DNA of 47,849 bases from Beroe ovata. Taxonomy: Eukaryota; Ctenophora; Nuda; Beroida; Beroidae. The stretch lies in NCBI GenBank assembly GCA_946803715.1, contig CAMPET010000037.1:72820-120668 (forward strand), written 5' to 3'. Position numbers and translations under genes: made by a program. This document shows, piece after piece, positions 18,929 through 32,100 of this stretch (positions are counted from its first letter, which is position 1; the number at the start of each line of letters is the position of its first letter). The notes below the pieces were generated by a model. That model saw only the letters and a list, made by a program, of their open reading frames with translations. It had not been told where the DNA came from and did no database searches.

Positions 18929-21900
18929 GTGAGAGACGGGTTGTTTCATTGTTCGATGAACTGATTCCATGCAGGGAGGTCATGAAGTTGAAACTCAACT
19001 CTTAGCTGATGTATCATTCAGATGAAGTGAATGCAATGCAAGATGAGATACTGAACAAGTCACGGATGATTGATGCTGTATCTCGAGAGCGAGAGGAAGT
19101 GATCAGAGCATTGGAAGATAAGAAGACTGTGGAAGATAAATTGAGAAAGTCAGGGAACTCTAGCATGCTCAAGATTGCTGAGCTGGAGGACGAGCTGACC
19201 AATACAAAGAAACTGGTAATAATTAAACGTCTTATATACACTATACCTACTTTCTTTCTGCATTACATGTCTCTGATTCATAGAGCTTCTAGAGATTTAC
19301 TTCATCAGCTGCCTGTGTCCGGATGAGCTTGTGTGAATTGGTACCTATGGTTGCGGTGGTTATTTTAACATATGCTTGTGACTTCAGCTGGAAGCAAGGA
19401 CTAACGAGCTCACTGCTGCCTGCTACAAGCACTATGCGCTGGAACAGGAACTGTCCATGTACAAGGTGGATGCCAGGTTTAAAGACATCGGTCCACCTCC
19501 CCCTCAACATGATACTGTGAGTTGGATTAGCATACATTAGAACATGAGCCCTAATTTTGAATATTCCTCACATGACAATGCACAGGCCCACACTACTAGA
19601 CACTCCTCTCCCTTTTTATAGCAAGTTAAGGAGTATGTTGAGGAGAGTGGGTATGTTAGCAAAGCTCCACTTTACCCGGTACAATATGGTATGATGCCTT
19701 CAGGTGAGAAATCCGCTACTTCCCTTCCATTAACCTTATTACAAACAGAGATTTCTTTGCGCTGTACTCTGATTAGTGAATGATTTCTTCACATAACCAA
19801 TAAATTTTCTTGATTAGTATGACTTCTGAGTGTGACTGTTCTACATTCTGATAGATCTGAATTAATTGTAGGTCACGATTACTCGGGAGAGCACTACAGA
19901 GACTTTGACTGCAATGAACGGATTGGGGATGATAGCAAGATCCGACTCCTTGAACAAAAAATGGCTGACAATGAGAGAGAGAAACGGAACAGTAAGTCAG
20001 ATTATTCAAACTTTGGCGCTGGCATGACTGTTGTATCAATTTTGGACTGCTGCAACTTTTTTCTGATGCTATTGATCTATTATCACCAGGATTTTACTTA
20101 GTATACCTATCATTCATGAGACCTGAAAATTTCAGTTGAGCGACAGTTGGCTGACAACGAGAAAGAACTAGAAGTTCGGGAGAGAGAGATATTTGATATC
20201 AAGGATAAACTGGACGATATAGAAAGAAAGGTTTGAAAATAATAATGTTTTTTGAGACCGAATTCTTTCACCGAAAGTCGTGTACCAGCGTTCACCAGCG
20301 TGTTTGATTGGCCTGCGAAGAGAATGGTATCCTTGGGGAGGGGTCCCAAATTTGTTCAGTCACGTGACAGCAATTGACCAATGAGAACACAGAAACAACC
20401 AATGGAAATAAAGAAACACTGTCACGTAATCAAAATCATTGGGACCCCTCCCCAAGAATACCATTCTGTATTTCCCGCTCTTTAATAATCCGTCTCCCTA
20501 GTTGTCCGATGAAGCTCGACTGAGACAGGAGTTGGAGACAGAGCTCGGTTTGAAGAACAGGGAGCTGGATACTCTCAGAGGGGTGGAGGGGAGACTCAGA
20601 GACGCTCAGTCTGAGGTTTGGAGATGATGGGGTTATGACTATGTGAATCACAAATCATCATGAGAATGAAGGGATGTGCTGGTGTATGCCACTTGTGAGC
20701 GCATATGATTTATTGGTGGTTTAAACTAGCTGTTCTTAGGTTGATAACCTACACGGATCACTGCAACAGAGAGCTGAGGAAGTGAATGATCTCAGACATC
20801 AACTTGCTGTCGCGAAACCCAAGGGCTTGGAAAAGGTATGAGACATCTAGGTATAACCATCTCGAATCCGCATATCATACTGTCGAATTTTAGGCCTCTT
20901 TAAAATCTATTGTATTTCAGGAGCACATGCAAGCAAGGCTCAAGAAGAAAGAAGAAGATCTTGAAAAAGAGAGAAGGGCTTATGAAGACGCCAAGAGAGA
21001 ATTCCAAGAGAAGCAGAAAGAGCTACAGAAGAAAATTCCAAATCGGTGAGTAACCGACTACCGAGGGAATCGAAACTTGCAGTCAGTGTTTCATATAACA
21101 TCAAAATACTGAATCATTTAAATCTTCAGGTCAGCTGATGACTCTAAATTGAAGGACGAGCACGAGAAGCTGCTGGGTAAGCTGGCTGATTTAGAGCGAC
21201 AGTTAGAGGAGGCAGTGGAGGAAAGGGAGGAGCTGGAGGATGAGTTGGATGCGGTGAGGAGAGACGAGGATCAACTGAGACGAGATGTTGACGTCGTGCA
21301 GAAGGTACCGCGAGAAAAGGGGGGGGGGATGATATTTCCACTGATGTGAGATGGGGGTGATTGTATAGTTGGAAACACCTTCGTTTTCCCCATGTTTGAA
21401 AGAAGCTGATTCCACAGATTTGAGTCTTGATAGGAAATAGAAACATTTGATATTTGACTTTGTCACAGAATCCTCCCCATGACAGATGTTTGCGGATAAA
21501 GAGACGGAGACAGAGGCACTACATGATGAGTTGGACAAGACAAGGGACATGGTGGACATCCTCCAGGATGAGAACAGGAAACTCAAGGTTTGCTGATATT
21601 GACGAGTCAAACGTCACTCTTTGTGTTTCAGCGCTTTCCCTACAGCTGCAGAGTGCAGCTGTACTTGTTTTCCTCCTATCACTGTCCCGAGACCCGACAT
21701 CAATCCTCACCCTATCTCTTCACCCAAGACATCCCCTCACACCCCTCACCTCTCACCCCTCATCCCCTCACCTCTCCCCCCTCACCCCTCACCCCCAACC
21801 AGTAAAAAACCAACCCTAAAGCTCAAAACCAGAAAAACAAAAAAACCACAAAACCACCCACCAGCGAGAAACGCCACACACCTAAAGAGCACCCCTCGNN

Positions 21901-23147
21901 NNNNNNNNNNNNNNNNNNNNCTCACCCCTCTCCCCCCTCATCTCTCATCCCCTCATCCCCCAGGACGAAGCAGTACAACTACTGGAGTGCAGCACCCAAC
22001 CCGAGAATGAGATACTCCAGGAGACACTGGACGAGCTGGATAAGGCTCAGGCGGAGAATGCTCGACTTGTCCGAGAACGATCGTCTCCTCCTCCCTTCCT
22101 CCTGAGGGAGGCTCTGCGCAGGAGTAGGGATAGGGTCGCTACTCTACAGGTATGCCAGAGAGAGGGCTTGGTAACTCGCCATTTCATCATGCAGCTGTCA
22201 TTCTCCAATCACAAATATGTTATACGGATAAATTTGAGGCGTAATGTGAGGCGTAAACCGTTTGATCCTGATGCGCAACTTATTCTTGTAATGGTAGCTG
22301 ACAAATTTGAATGGTCAGATCATAAGTAAGCTTAACACATATGTTCGAATTTCACCGAGCCGTTACGAGTCTTATTGCATTTGAAACTTGTAGATGGATA
22401 TAGGATTTCACTTACCCGTACTCAGGGTTTAAATCATTCAAATTCAATTTTCGAAAGATCAGATCTCTCTTGAGTTACATTAATGCTCAATGAATCTTCA
22501 ACCATCAAACAGAAATTGAAAACCATAGATTTCTAAAACTACCCCCCACTTGTATTTCAATCTGCACCCAACTTTCTCATAGCCCGCACCCAGCACCTCC
22601 ACCATCACAACCCGCAGGACGAAAATGCAGAACTACGGGACATTCTGAACGACTCCCGTCGCGACAGACTCGACCCTGACGAAATATCCCGGAGAATACT
22701 CCGGTTCCTGGAGGACCGACTCCCTAAAACCCCGCTCCAATCCCCACTCCCTCCCAGCACTGATCTTCTCCCCATTATAAAGGTAGATCATCACATCACC
22801 TACTAATTTACCATAACTGAGCTTACCTGCTAAAACTTATACTATAACTTACCATAACAGGTTAAAATTTTGCTATGTTTGACCATTTTGTGCCAATATC
22901 TCGTAGAAGATGGTTATTCTATAATTCTTGTATTACATGTTGCGTATGAATTGGTTGCTGTATATTATATCACAGCAACACTGCGATATCGAGCTTGTCC
23001 CGGTGTGCAGCAGCAGTAATTAATTATGTGATTATAGCACACCACGTCGTGTGTCTACTCCTCATGAGTGAGATATTGCTATCTGTGTGGTGATAATTTG
23101 TGGATGATTGGTTACCATGGTAACGCAGTGACACTTAGTACTACTTG

Positions 23148-23186
<39 letters not shown>

Positions 23187-26100
23187 TCACTGTGAGAGAG
23201 AAACTATTACATACCTAAGGAGTGCTTTTAGTGGTGGTTACTGATCAATGGTCCTGGGGTGAAATTTCCATTCATTCTTCCTGGATATAGCTACCCCCTA
23301 AATTTCTAGAAATTTCTATCTTACAGTATCGGACATCGGTAATTGGGTAAGAAAGCTACTATTCTCTCTTCTCAGTTACTGTTAGAGGAAAGGGACAAGA
23401 GGAGGGATGAACAGTCAGATCCACAGGTATGATTATTCTTGTCAAGCATCACTCTCACTTACTTTAGTAGATCATCCTCTTAAAATATCAATGAATTTTG
23501 TTCCTTTCTATACCTAGGTACTATGATTCCATCATTTAGCAATATATGTAATATGCCCGCAAGCATCAAAATGTAGTCGTAACTTTGTGTCTCACTCTAT
23601 TTGAGTATTTTGTTGCATTAGTTATACAATCGTTCTATGGGCCAATCACATGACGGCATACAATGGTGATTCCTTGATTCCTAATTTCCATCTGATTTCC
23701 GTATTGTGTGCTTCTGTGTTCTTGTCACGAAAAAACTCAGGGGTACAGCTGTGTTTCCCATGATTTGCAGTATCCTAACTTTAGACCGGTTAGCACTCTC
23801 AGGAGTTGATTAAACTGCTGGAGGATCTGATCAAGAATCGTAGCAGCAGCAGGACCCCGCCGCCCCTTCCCTCCTCCCCCATCATCAATGTCAATATGCC
23901 CGACCATGTGAGAGATGATCAGAGAGTGAGAGATTTTATTAAGTGTTGAGTGTCACTTTATAATCTTTGTTGCATTTGATTCTTCGTGTAACTCTATAAT
24001 CTCTGTTTCACTAATTGTCTCACTACTTTGTCCCACTCTTAGAGTCCGAGAGTAGATGACACGGTGATAAGTGAACGATATCTGAGGAGTGCTGGATCAG
24101 GCAGATCACCAAGAGTGTAAGTGTACTCACCGTACTCAAATATCGGCACTCAAATATTTGTACTCAAATATCGATACTCACACTGTACTCACTCACTGAA
24201 GAAGTTTCAGTGCTCACTCACTCATCTAGTGTCAGTACTCACTTAAGTATCAGTACTCAATTGAGTATTATTACTCACAGTATCAGTTCTCACAACCAGA
24301 TGCCAGTCGTATCTAGACTCTAGAGAGCTCGTATCTGATACCAGTCGTATCTAGAGAGCTCGAATCAGATTGATTCGTATTATATACTGCATATTATCAG
24401 TGGTTGTAGTTGAGGTCGTCCAATCGTGGACTTCCATCTCCGATCATATCTCATATCCCCTGCTGTTATAGTACTTGGCACCAAGTGTGATGTCAATGTG
24501 GTACATTAGCTTCGCAGCATGCAACATCCAATAAGAGAGTAGTTTGACTTATGTACACCGAGTACCGACTGCTGTAAAGCTCTAGGGATCTCATAGCTTT
24601 TCCCTTCTAGATGAAATCTTGCTTTGGTTAATTAATGTGCTGCTTCGATATTAGGTGTTTACCTATCACTTAGGGAAGATTGACTCCATCAATTGTCACC
24701 GTTTATTAGCAGTCACCCCCTCACTGGCAATATTGACACCACCGCCCTCTCTCATCTAGGTATATACACGAGTCTCCGGATGACCCTGACGTGATTCACC
24801 TGGTGTCAAGACGAGCACAGACATGTGACCGTGACACCACAATCAATATTGGCACAATTCCAACTCCTACAACTACAACTGCTACAGCAGAGGCAAACAG
24901 TAGACACAGGCGGAAAAGGGTGGTGATCACTGATGCTGCTGAGGTGAGTGTGGGCTTCTCACTGTTTAGACATGGGATGGAGGGGGAGAGAGGTGTCATG
25001 TGTCAAGGAATGGAAGGGGAGGAAGTAAGTGTGAGATGATGTGTTGACGAGGGTTGATTATAGCAGGAGATTTTGGTAGATAACTCCTGGGCAGGAAATC
25101 GAATTCGAGAAAGTTTCAATTGATAAATAAGAAGTATAGCTGTTACTATTCTGTCTACTACTTCAGACGGAGGCATTTGACTCTGCCGACGTGTTGGTTG
25201 TAGATAGGAGAAGAGATCAGGCTACCAACACTAACATTCATACACTGGCTGATGAAATGTTGACTAAGTTCGGTAAGTCCTACTTCATCCTGACAAATAT
25301 AAGCTGATAGTCTGTCTTTGAGCGACTGTTCATTTTTCAATGTCTCATTTATACTATTGTTTCGTGTTGAATAATGAATACTGAATAGTCATTCATTGGT
25401 GGCCTATAACGGTAAAAATAACTGGAAAAGTTCTCGAGTATACAAGATTATAAACTTGGTAAGCGAACTGATTAACTTAATCCACTCGATGGTGTCACAG
25501 AGAGGTCAGCTCGTGATAGAGAAGAGTCTGAGCATCAGAGGAGGGCTGCTGAGAGAGATAGGAAAAAGATAGACAAACTACTGGGTTAGTTCTATAATAA
25601 TGGGGACTACCCCCACTACTTTTTGTTAGAGTATTCATGAACTTGATTCCTTATGATATTCCCTTGTGACGTCCTTTCACGCGAGCTGTATTTCAGAGGA
25701 AGTGGCCTCCCTAAGGCAAGGTATCCGTGAGGCAGCAACACAGACAGCCAATGTCGATATATTGGACAGTGTACAGAGGAGATTGGACGAGGCTCTGACG
25801 AGAACCAATAGCTTGGTGAGGATCATGAGTGTTTGCAGTAAACTTATACATGAACGATCAAAGCACTTGAAGTTTTGACCTGAGATTAAATTTGACGATT
25901 TCCTCTGTAATCAGCGAGAGAAATATCTTTAAATCTTATCGATCAAAGTGTTCTCTCTCTCCCCTTCCTCTTCACTCCCTCCTCCTCTTCCCCCAGTCGT
26001 CATGTGGACACGAAGAACTGATCTCCTATCTGAAGTCCAGTCTGCTGTCCGCTGAGAAGGAAGTGGACAGTCTGCGGGACATGATGCTGGACAGAGAACT

Positions 26101-29100
26101 GGACAGAGAGACTGCCCTCACTGAGATGAGTGAGTTGGGAGAGGGTGGGGTTAGAAAGGATAGAGTGAGCTGTGGGGATCGAAGTAATAAGAAGAGTTAA
26201 TAATACTTAGTAGGGAGAAGTAGAGAGGAAGTTTACAGGGGATAGATAAGTAAAGCCCACAGCTGAATGGGGATGGGTAGATATGGGTGGAAAGTTAGCA
26301 GTGAAAGGGGGATGAAGGAATATGGGTTCTAGGGAATGAGAGATTAAGACTGCTGAAAAGCAAAGTTTATGAGGAATGAAGTTACCTTGTTTGAAGTTTA
26401 TTACGATGAACATAATATTGATTGTTCCCATGCACATTCTTCATACTCATACTCATTCCTTATTCCTAAATCGTGAAATATAATCCATGCTTTAGTGAAA
26501 GCCCCATTATTTTCGTTGAAAGGTTCATAAACTTTGTCTCTTCTCTCTCCGAATGTATTCTCAGATCAGTGTAGTCAGCAGCATCTCAGCACGAATCAGA
26601 GTAGCATATTAGCATGGAACAATACTTCACCATGACATAATGTTATTGACTGGATAGCCTCTCCAATTATTACATATACACAATTAGCATTTAGCACTCT
26701 TTCTATCATGTTATGGGGCATGTATCATATCCCTACTCTCAGCACGCTACCCGTCCCAGAATCCATGTTGAATTTGCCGCCTTAATTTGCCACTTCTCTC
26801 TGTGCATGATAGGGGTAANCCCTCACTGAGATGAGTGAGTTGGGAGAGGGTGAGAAGTTAGAAAGGATAGAGTGAGCTGTGAAGATCGAAGTGATAAGAA
26901 GAGTTAATAATACTTAGTAGGGAGAAGTAGAGAGGAAGTGATTAGTAGAACCCACAGCTGAATGGGGATGGGTGGATAGGGGTGGGAAGTTAGCAGTGAA
27001 GGGGGATGAAGGAATATGGGTTCTAGGGAACGAGAGAAATTAAGGGGAGGGATTGCTTAAAAGTAAAGTTTATGAGGAATGAAATTACCTTGTTTGAAGT
27101 TCATTACAATAAACATAATATTGATTGCTCCCATGCACATTCTTCAACAAACTCATACTCAATCCTTATTTCTTAATCGTGAAATATAATCCATGGTTTA
27201 GTGAAAGCCCCATTGAGTCCCATCATTTTCGTCGAAAAGTTCATAAACTTTGTCTCTGCTCTCTCCGAATGTATTCTCAGATGATGTAGTCAGCAGCATC
27301 TCAGTACGGATCAGACTAGCATATTAGCATGGAACAATACCTCACCAAGACATAATGTTATTGACTGGATAACCTCTCCAATTATTACATATACACAATT
27401 AGCACTCTTTCTATCATGTTATGGGGCATGTATCCCTACTCTCAGCACGCTACCCGTCCCAGAATCCTGTACAATGTTGAATTTGCCGCCCTAATTTGCC
27501 ACTTCTCTCTGTGCATGATAGGGGTAATTGAATCGCTCAGCGTTACCATGGCAACACACTCACTCACTCTGAGGTATTATGTACAACAACTATCAGGCTA
27601 TGAATTTGCTGCAACCGTCATGATTTGTACTGTCATTGTTCTATAGCAGTGAGTAACTAAACACCTTCCTTGAGTTCCTGTCTCGAGTATTACTATTGAG
27701 TATTGGCTGCTGCACCGTTTCGTTTATGTGTTGATTAAAGTTTTAATTAGGTATTTCCTAAAGATATAATTGACACCTATTTGAAGGAATGCTCAGGCGT
27801 TCTCATTTTCCTTGTTAGTGCCAACTTTTGAACGTTTGCCTAGCTTTCTCATTTGCCACTTGCCGATTCTGCCAATGTACATGCATGATATGATCCTATT
27901 TTCTGATCACGTGACTCCCCAACCAAGATTCTATGGCATCAACTCGTACTAGTAAAGATCAGCGAGTCATCAGAACAAGTTCGTCTCTCCCTTAGTCCCC
28001 AAATTCTTTTTCTACCTTATTTAGTTTCACATTATTCTAGGGTGACGGCAGTAGACTCTAAGCTACGAATTCTAATTTGGGTCTCTATACGAAAAATTAC
28101 AAAACAATCACGTTTCGTTATTCTCATCATACTTTTCTCACATGTTTGTCACATGTCAACATTTTGAGAGGGGTTATTTTCAAGAGTCGCATAGTTATTT
28201 ATATTTTGAAGGAAATTTCTGGTATTCCTCTGAATTTCCTACAAATTCTAGAAAAATTTCTCACATGTCATTCTTCTTACATGTTTCCCCCACGTGACAC
28301 AGTCCCTCTCTTTCTTCCCCAGAAATAGACGGGTTGGGCGAAACACTGCGTGACCACAACCGGAGTCTGCACAACCTGCAGGAAGTGCTGCGTGACGTTG
28401 CTATGACAACGCGTGACAAGCAACGCGACGTCATCATACAACCTAGTCAGTCGGCTGCTGACTCCCAGACTTCTGCTGAGATCAGGGATATACAGAAAAC
28501 TCTCCTTGAGCTACAGGTGGAGTGGGGTGCAATTCTGAGACTGTTCTCGTTGTAAATATCATGTATTATTTAATATTGTGGGAAGGTTTGATAACAGTTA
28601 TTTTCAGTATTCACTCAAATATGCGGCGGACCAGCATAAACCAGAAAAGTGAGTTAAAAATCGCCCACTATTTGAATACATTGTTTTGTTCAACCAACTT
28701 CCTAAGTTAGGAATTTAAAAAGTTGGTCCATCAAAATTCTAACTGCTTAATCTTAAAATAGACTTTGCCTGATCCAAACTATTATAGAAAAGCACTAAAC
28801 AAAAGAATTAAAGAACAAAAGCAGACGTTGCACGTTAAGATGCCTGCCATTCATTGGAACAATGGCTTGTGTCATATGATCATAACCAGTGATCTTATTC
28901 ATGACAAACTCGCCTAAAAGCAAATCCGATTGACATTTGAAGAACTTGGTTTGGGTTTTGGTAAAATTATGATGAAAGAATTGATTAAACGTTGGAAACT
29001 ACAAAATGGTGCCTTGAATCGTGTTGATTGCATTCCAAATTATACTCGAAGCAATTTAAACGTTGGGAATTTGGCGTGATGTGTGCTCAGTGTCTTGCAT

Positions 29101-32100
29101 GTTACAACTAACACAGTATTGGAGTGCATTATGTTGATCTTCACAAGTATAACAGAGAACACGCACACAAACACACAAGTGTGTCGCTGAAAAGTGAAAT
29201 TGGAAATTCGGAAGTAAAAAAATGAAGGTTCTCAGAGTCGAAAATGTATTAGTTTATCGAATTATCGAAAGTGGTTTCTGGCAAGCCTTGAGCGCTTGAG
29301 GTATGAGCCGAAATCAAAACAGCTACCAAAAATCAAAACTAGGTACTAGGTATAAGTTAGTGAAAGTTACAACAGAACAGAATCGTGGTTAGAGCTTTAG
29401 AGGAGAATAATCTTGGCACTTGGTCAGACTAAAGTGACTTTCTCTCTCTCTCAGATCGGATGAGCACCACCACTCAACCCAGTGTATCCATTGTAACAAC
29501 TGCAAGAGAACCGATCTTGAGTTGGTGAGTAAAGCGAGGTCACTGACTCCATCACTGTGTTATAGGGGTGTGTAATCTGGAGATGGGTCCTGTAAGATTT
29601 AGTCAAGCTCTATATTTCACACACCTAGTTCCAAGTGATCAAACAGACCTTGTTAATTTCGCCAGTATTTGAGTCCTAGTTATTCAGAAATCGTGAGATG
29701 CTATCTCTTCTCTTCTCTACCGTAGTGGGCTAACTCACAAGACACACACACACACAGACACACACACACAATTAGCATTGTGTACACACAACCTAATCAA
29801 CTAATTGCTTTCCATGACCGAGAGCACGTAACTGGGTACTCCAACTTATATAGTTCACGGAGCATTGTGTTGGGCCCTGGAATATTGCAACTGTCATTAA
29901 ATCTGGTTGATGAGGGTTAGAAGATTAAACCTCCTCCAACAGGAAATGGAACTGCGCCGAGTGAAGCAAGAACTAAGCGACTCTAAAACAGCTCGCTCCG
30001 AGTTGGGGGACCTGGATAAACTTCGTGAAGCAACGCGTAGTGAGCGGGAGCAACTCGAGAAGTTGCGGAGTGAAGTGCGGGTGGAGAAAGCAACCCTGGA
30101 TAAGGTGCACGGTGAGGTGAGGGGTGAGAAGGTGGGGCTGGAGAAGATGAGAGCTGATCACACAACTGTTCTCATTGATATGGAGAGGATCAGAGCTGAG
30201 AGAAATCACATTAATGATGTGAGTCGTGTTTATATGGATGCTTTTTCTTTCGAATTAACATTTATAGGTATTTTTTCTATTTTGCCCTATTTGCAAATCG
30301 CTATATTATTGAAAGTTGGAAACTCCAGTGGGTAAGTATAATACCGATCACAAAACAACATATTTTGTGACACCATGTGTAGGTGTTAGCTCAGTACAAA
30401 ACTCAGCTGGAAGATGTGGAACACGACAAGAGGACAAGATACCACGAGCTCCTCGAGATTAACGAGAGAGTGGCCCAATCGGAGAGGTTTGTCATTGAGA
30501 AATTGAGAGTTAGGTACTTAACCCTTTCAGATGCGATTGGGACGGTTTTATTGGGGTAACAATTGATCGTTATATCACGCGATACCTGCAGTTATAACCG
30601 CTTAAAAGTCGCTTTTAAATCGATTTTTCAAAAAAAATCGCAATAAAATCGACAACTCATCGATAATAAGCGATTTAAAATGAACGCGTTTCAATCTCCC
30701 TTGCCGAAATAACATACCTACCGTGGTTATAAAAAACTGTGCCGTATTTCAAACTTCCCTTTATATATTGATCCCTAGGTATGTGAGCAATAATTACAAC
30801 TCGTTGATGAATAAAGTTAAATATTATTAAATCAAACTCAAATGTCACTTCATCGAACAATTATTCGTTGTATCTATAGTATAAAACCGTCATTTTCAAT
30901 CAATTTCGTGCATCAAAATTTCTAAAAACATGCATTCAATCAAAAACTATTCATCAATAATTGATAATAACAATCTCAAAGTATAATAATGGTTTACTGT
31001 CTGGGTCACCAAGAAATTTCCGTAACAAGGAATTTAAATCCGTTCCAAACATCACCTCGTCACAAAGCTGAGTTTGATGTGAAACTGTGTCTGATAGATT
31101 TGCTGATCAGGTTTACACCCGACGGACAACCTGATCACATTTTCCGAGCACACAGTCCGTGTGTTAAACTCGGCCGCCAGCGAGGACGATATTTCCGGAG
31201 CCGAGGACGAGTGCCGTAACGCGGCGGAGTGTCGACGGCGAGCTCCGGGATCCGAGAAGTGGAACACAGGCTGCCACGTGGTGGTGTCACGTATCTCTGT
31301 CCAGTCGTGGGAAGCCCGGCTACCGTAGTACGTGAGGAGAGATGTGCTCTTGAGGAGCGAGACTTTCTGAGAGAGGGAGTGTTTCAGTGTTATTGAGTGA
31401 TTTAAACCAGGAATGATTGCCATCATGTTGGGATTAGAGAGAGAGAGGGAGGAGTGTTATTATTTGCTGCATGGTGGGAATTGACGTTTGGGGAACACTT
31501 GGTATAAGTTTATAAAGTTGTGTCATCAGAGTATGTCTCTTGGGTCTGGTGACATGATGAAATATGAGATGACTGTCGATGTTTCTATTAGGAGGGAGGT
31601 ATGACGATGTCATTCCAAAATATGCAAAACTTGCCTCATTCTACGGAACCATGACTTTATAGTGAATGAAGACTGAAGTATGAGTTCAGACAACTACTCG
31701 TGAATGAGTTTAGAGTGATGAGTAGCGGCGGCACTCCTCATTTTGCGTAACGATCAATGTGATAACCAGGTTTTGTGGTGCCCATAAGAATAATTTGAAA
31801 TGATCTTGTTGCATTCATACCAACCTCATTAGTTAATCAAGAGTAAGCATGATCAGATTACGTTTTAGAGACTTACCATATCCTCACTACAGAATATCCT
31901 AATCCCGTCTCCGAATTGTCGAATAAACTGCTCGCAATAGTTTGGATTCTCCGGAAATATTTGGAATTGAAACAACCTGAAATATATTGTCACTTCAGTC
32001 GCGCCATCTCTAATTCCGGAAGTGACTCAACGTCCGGCTAGTTTTGATTCTGCTTGAAATACGAGACCCCGCTGGAGCTCACCTGAAAGTTGTCGCATTG

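Noticed and set aside
18929-19021. Continuation of centriolin exon 5 through GERRVVSLFDELIPC to the stop at 19005
   Set aside because: A good GTGAGA donor follows 18928, and joining to 19022 keeps the frame into clear coiled coil; reading on leads to a stop.
31052-31426. Start of the last exon of the nested antisense gene at an upstream Met
   Set aside because: A strong acceptor (CCCTCTCTCAG) at 31367–31368 joins in phase to the exon at 31877–31976, so the Met-led extension is intronic.
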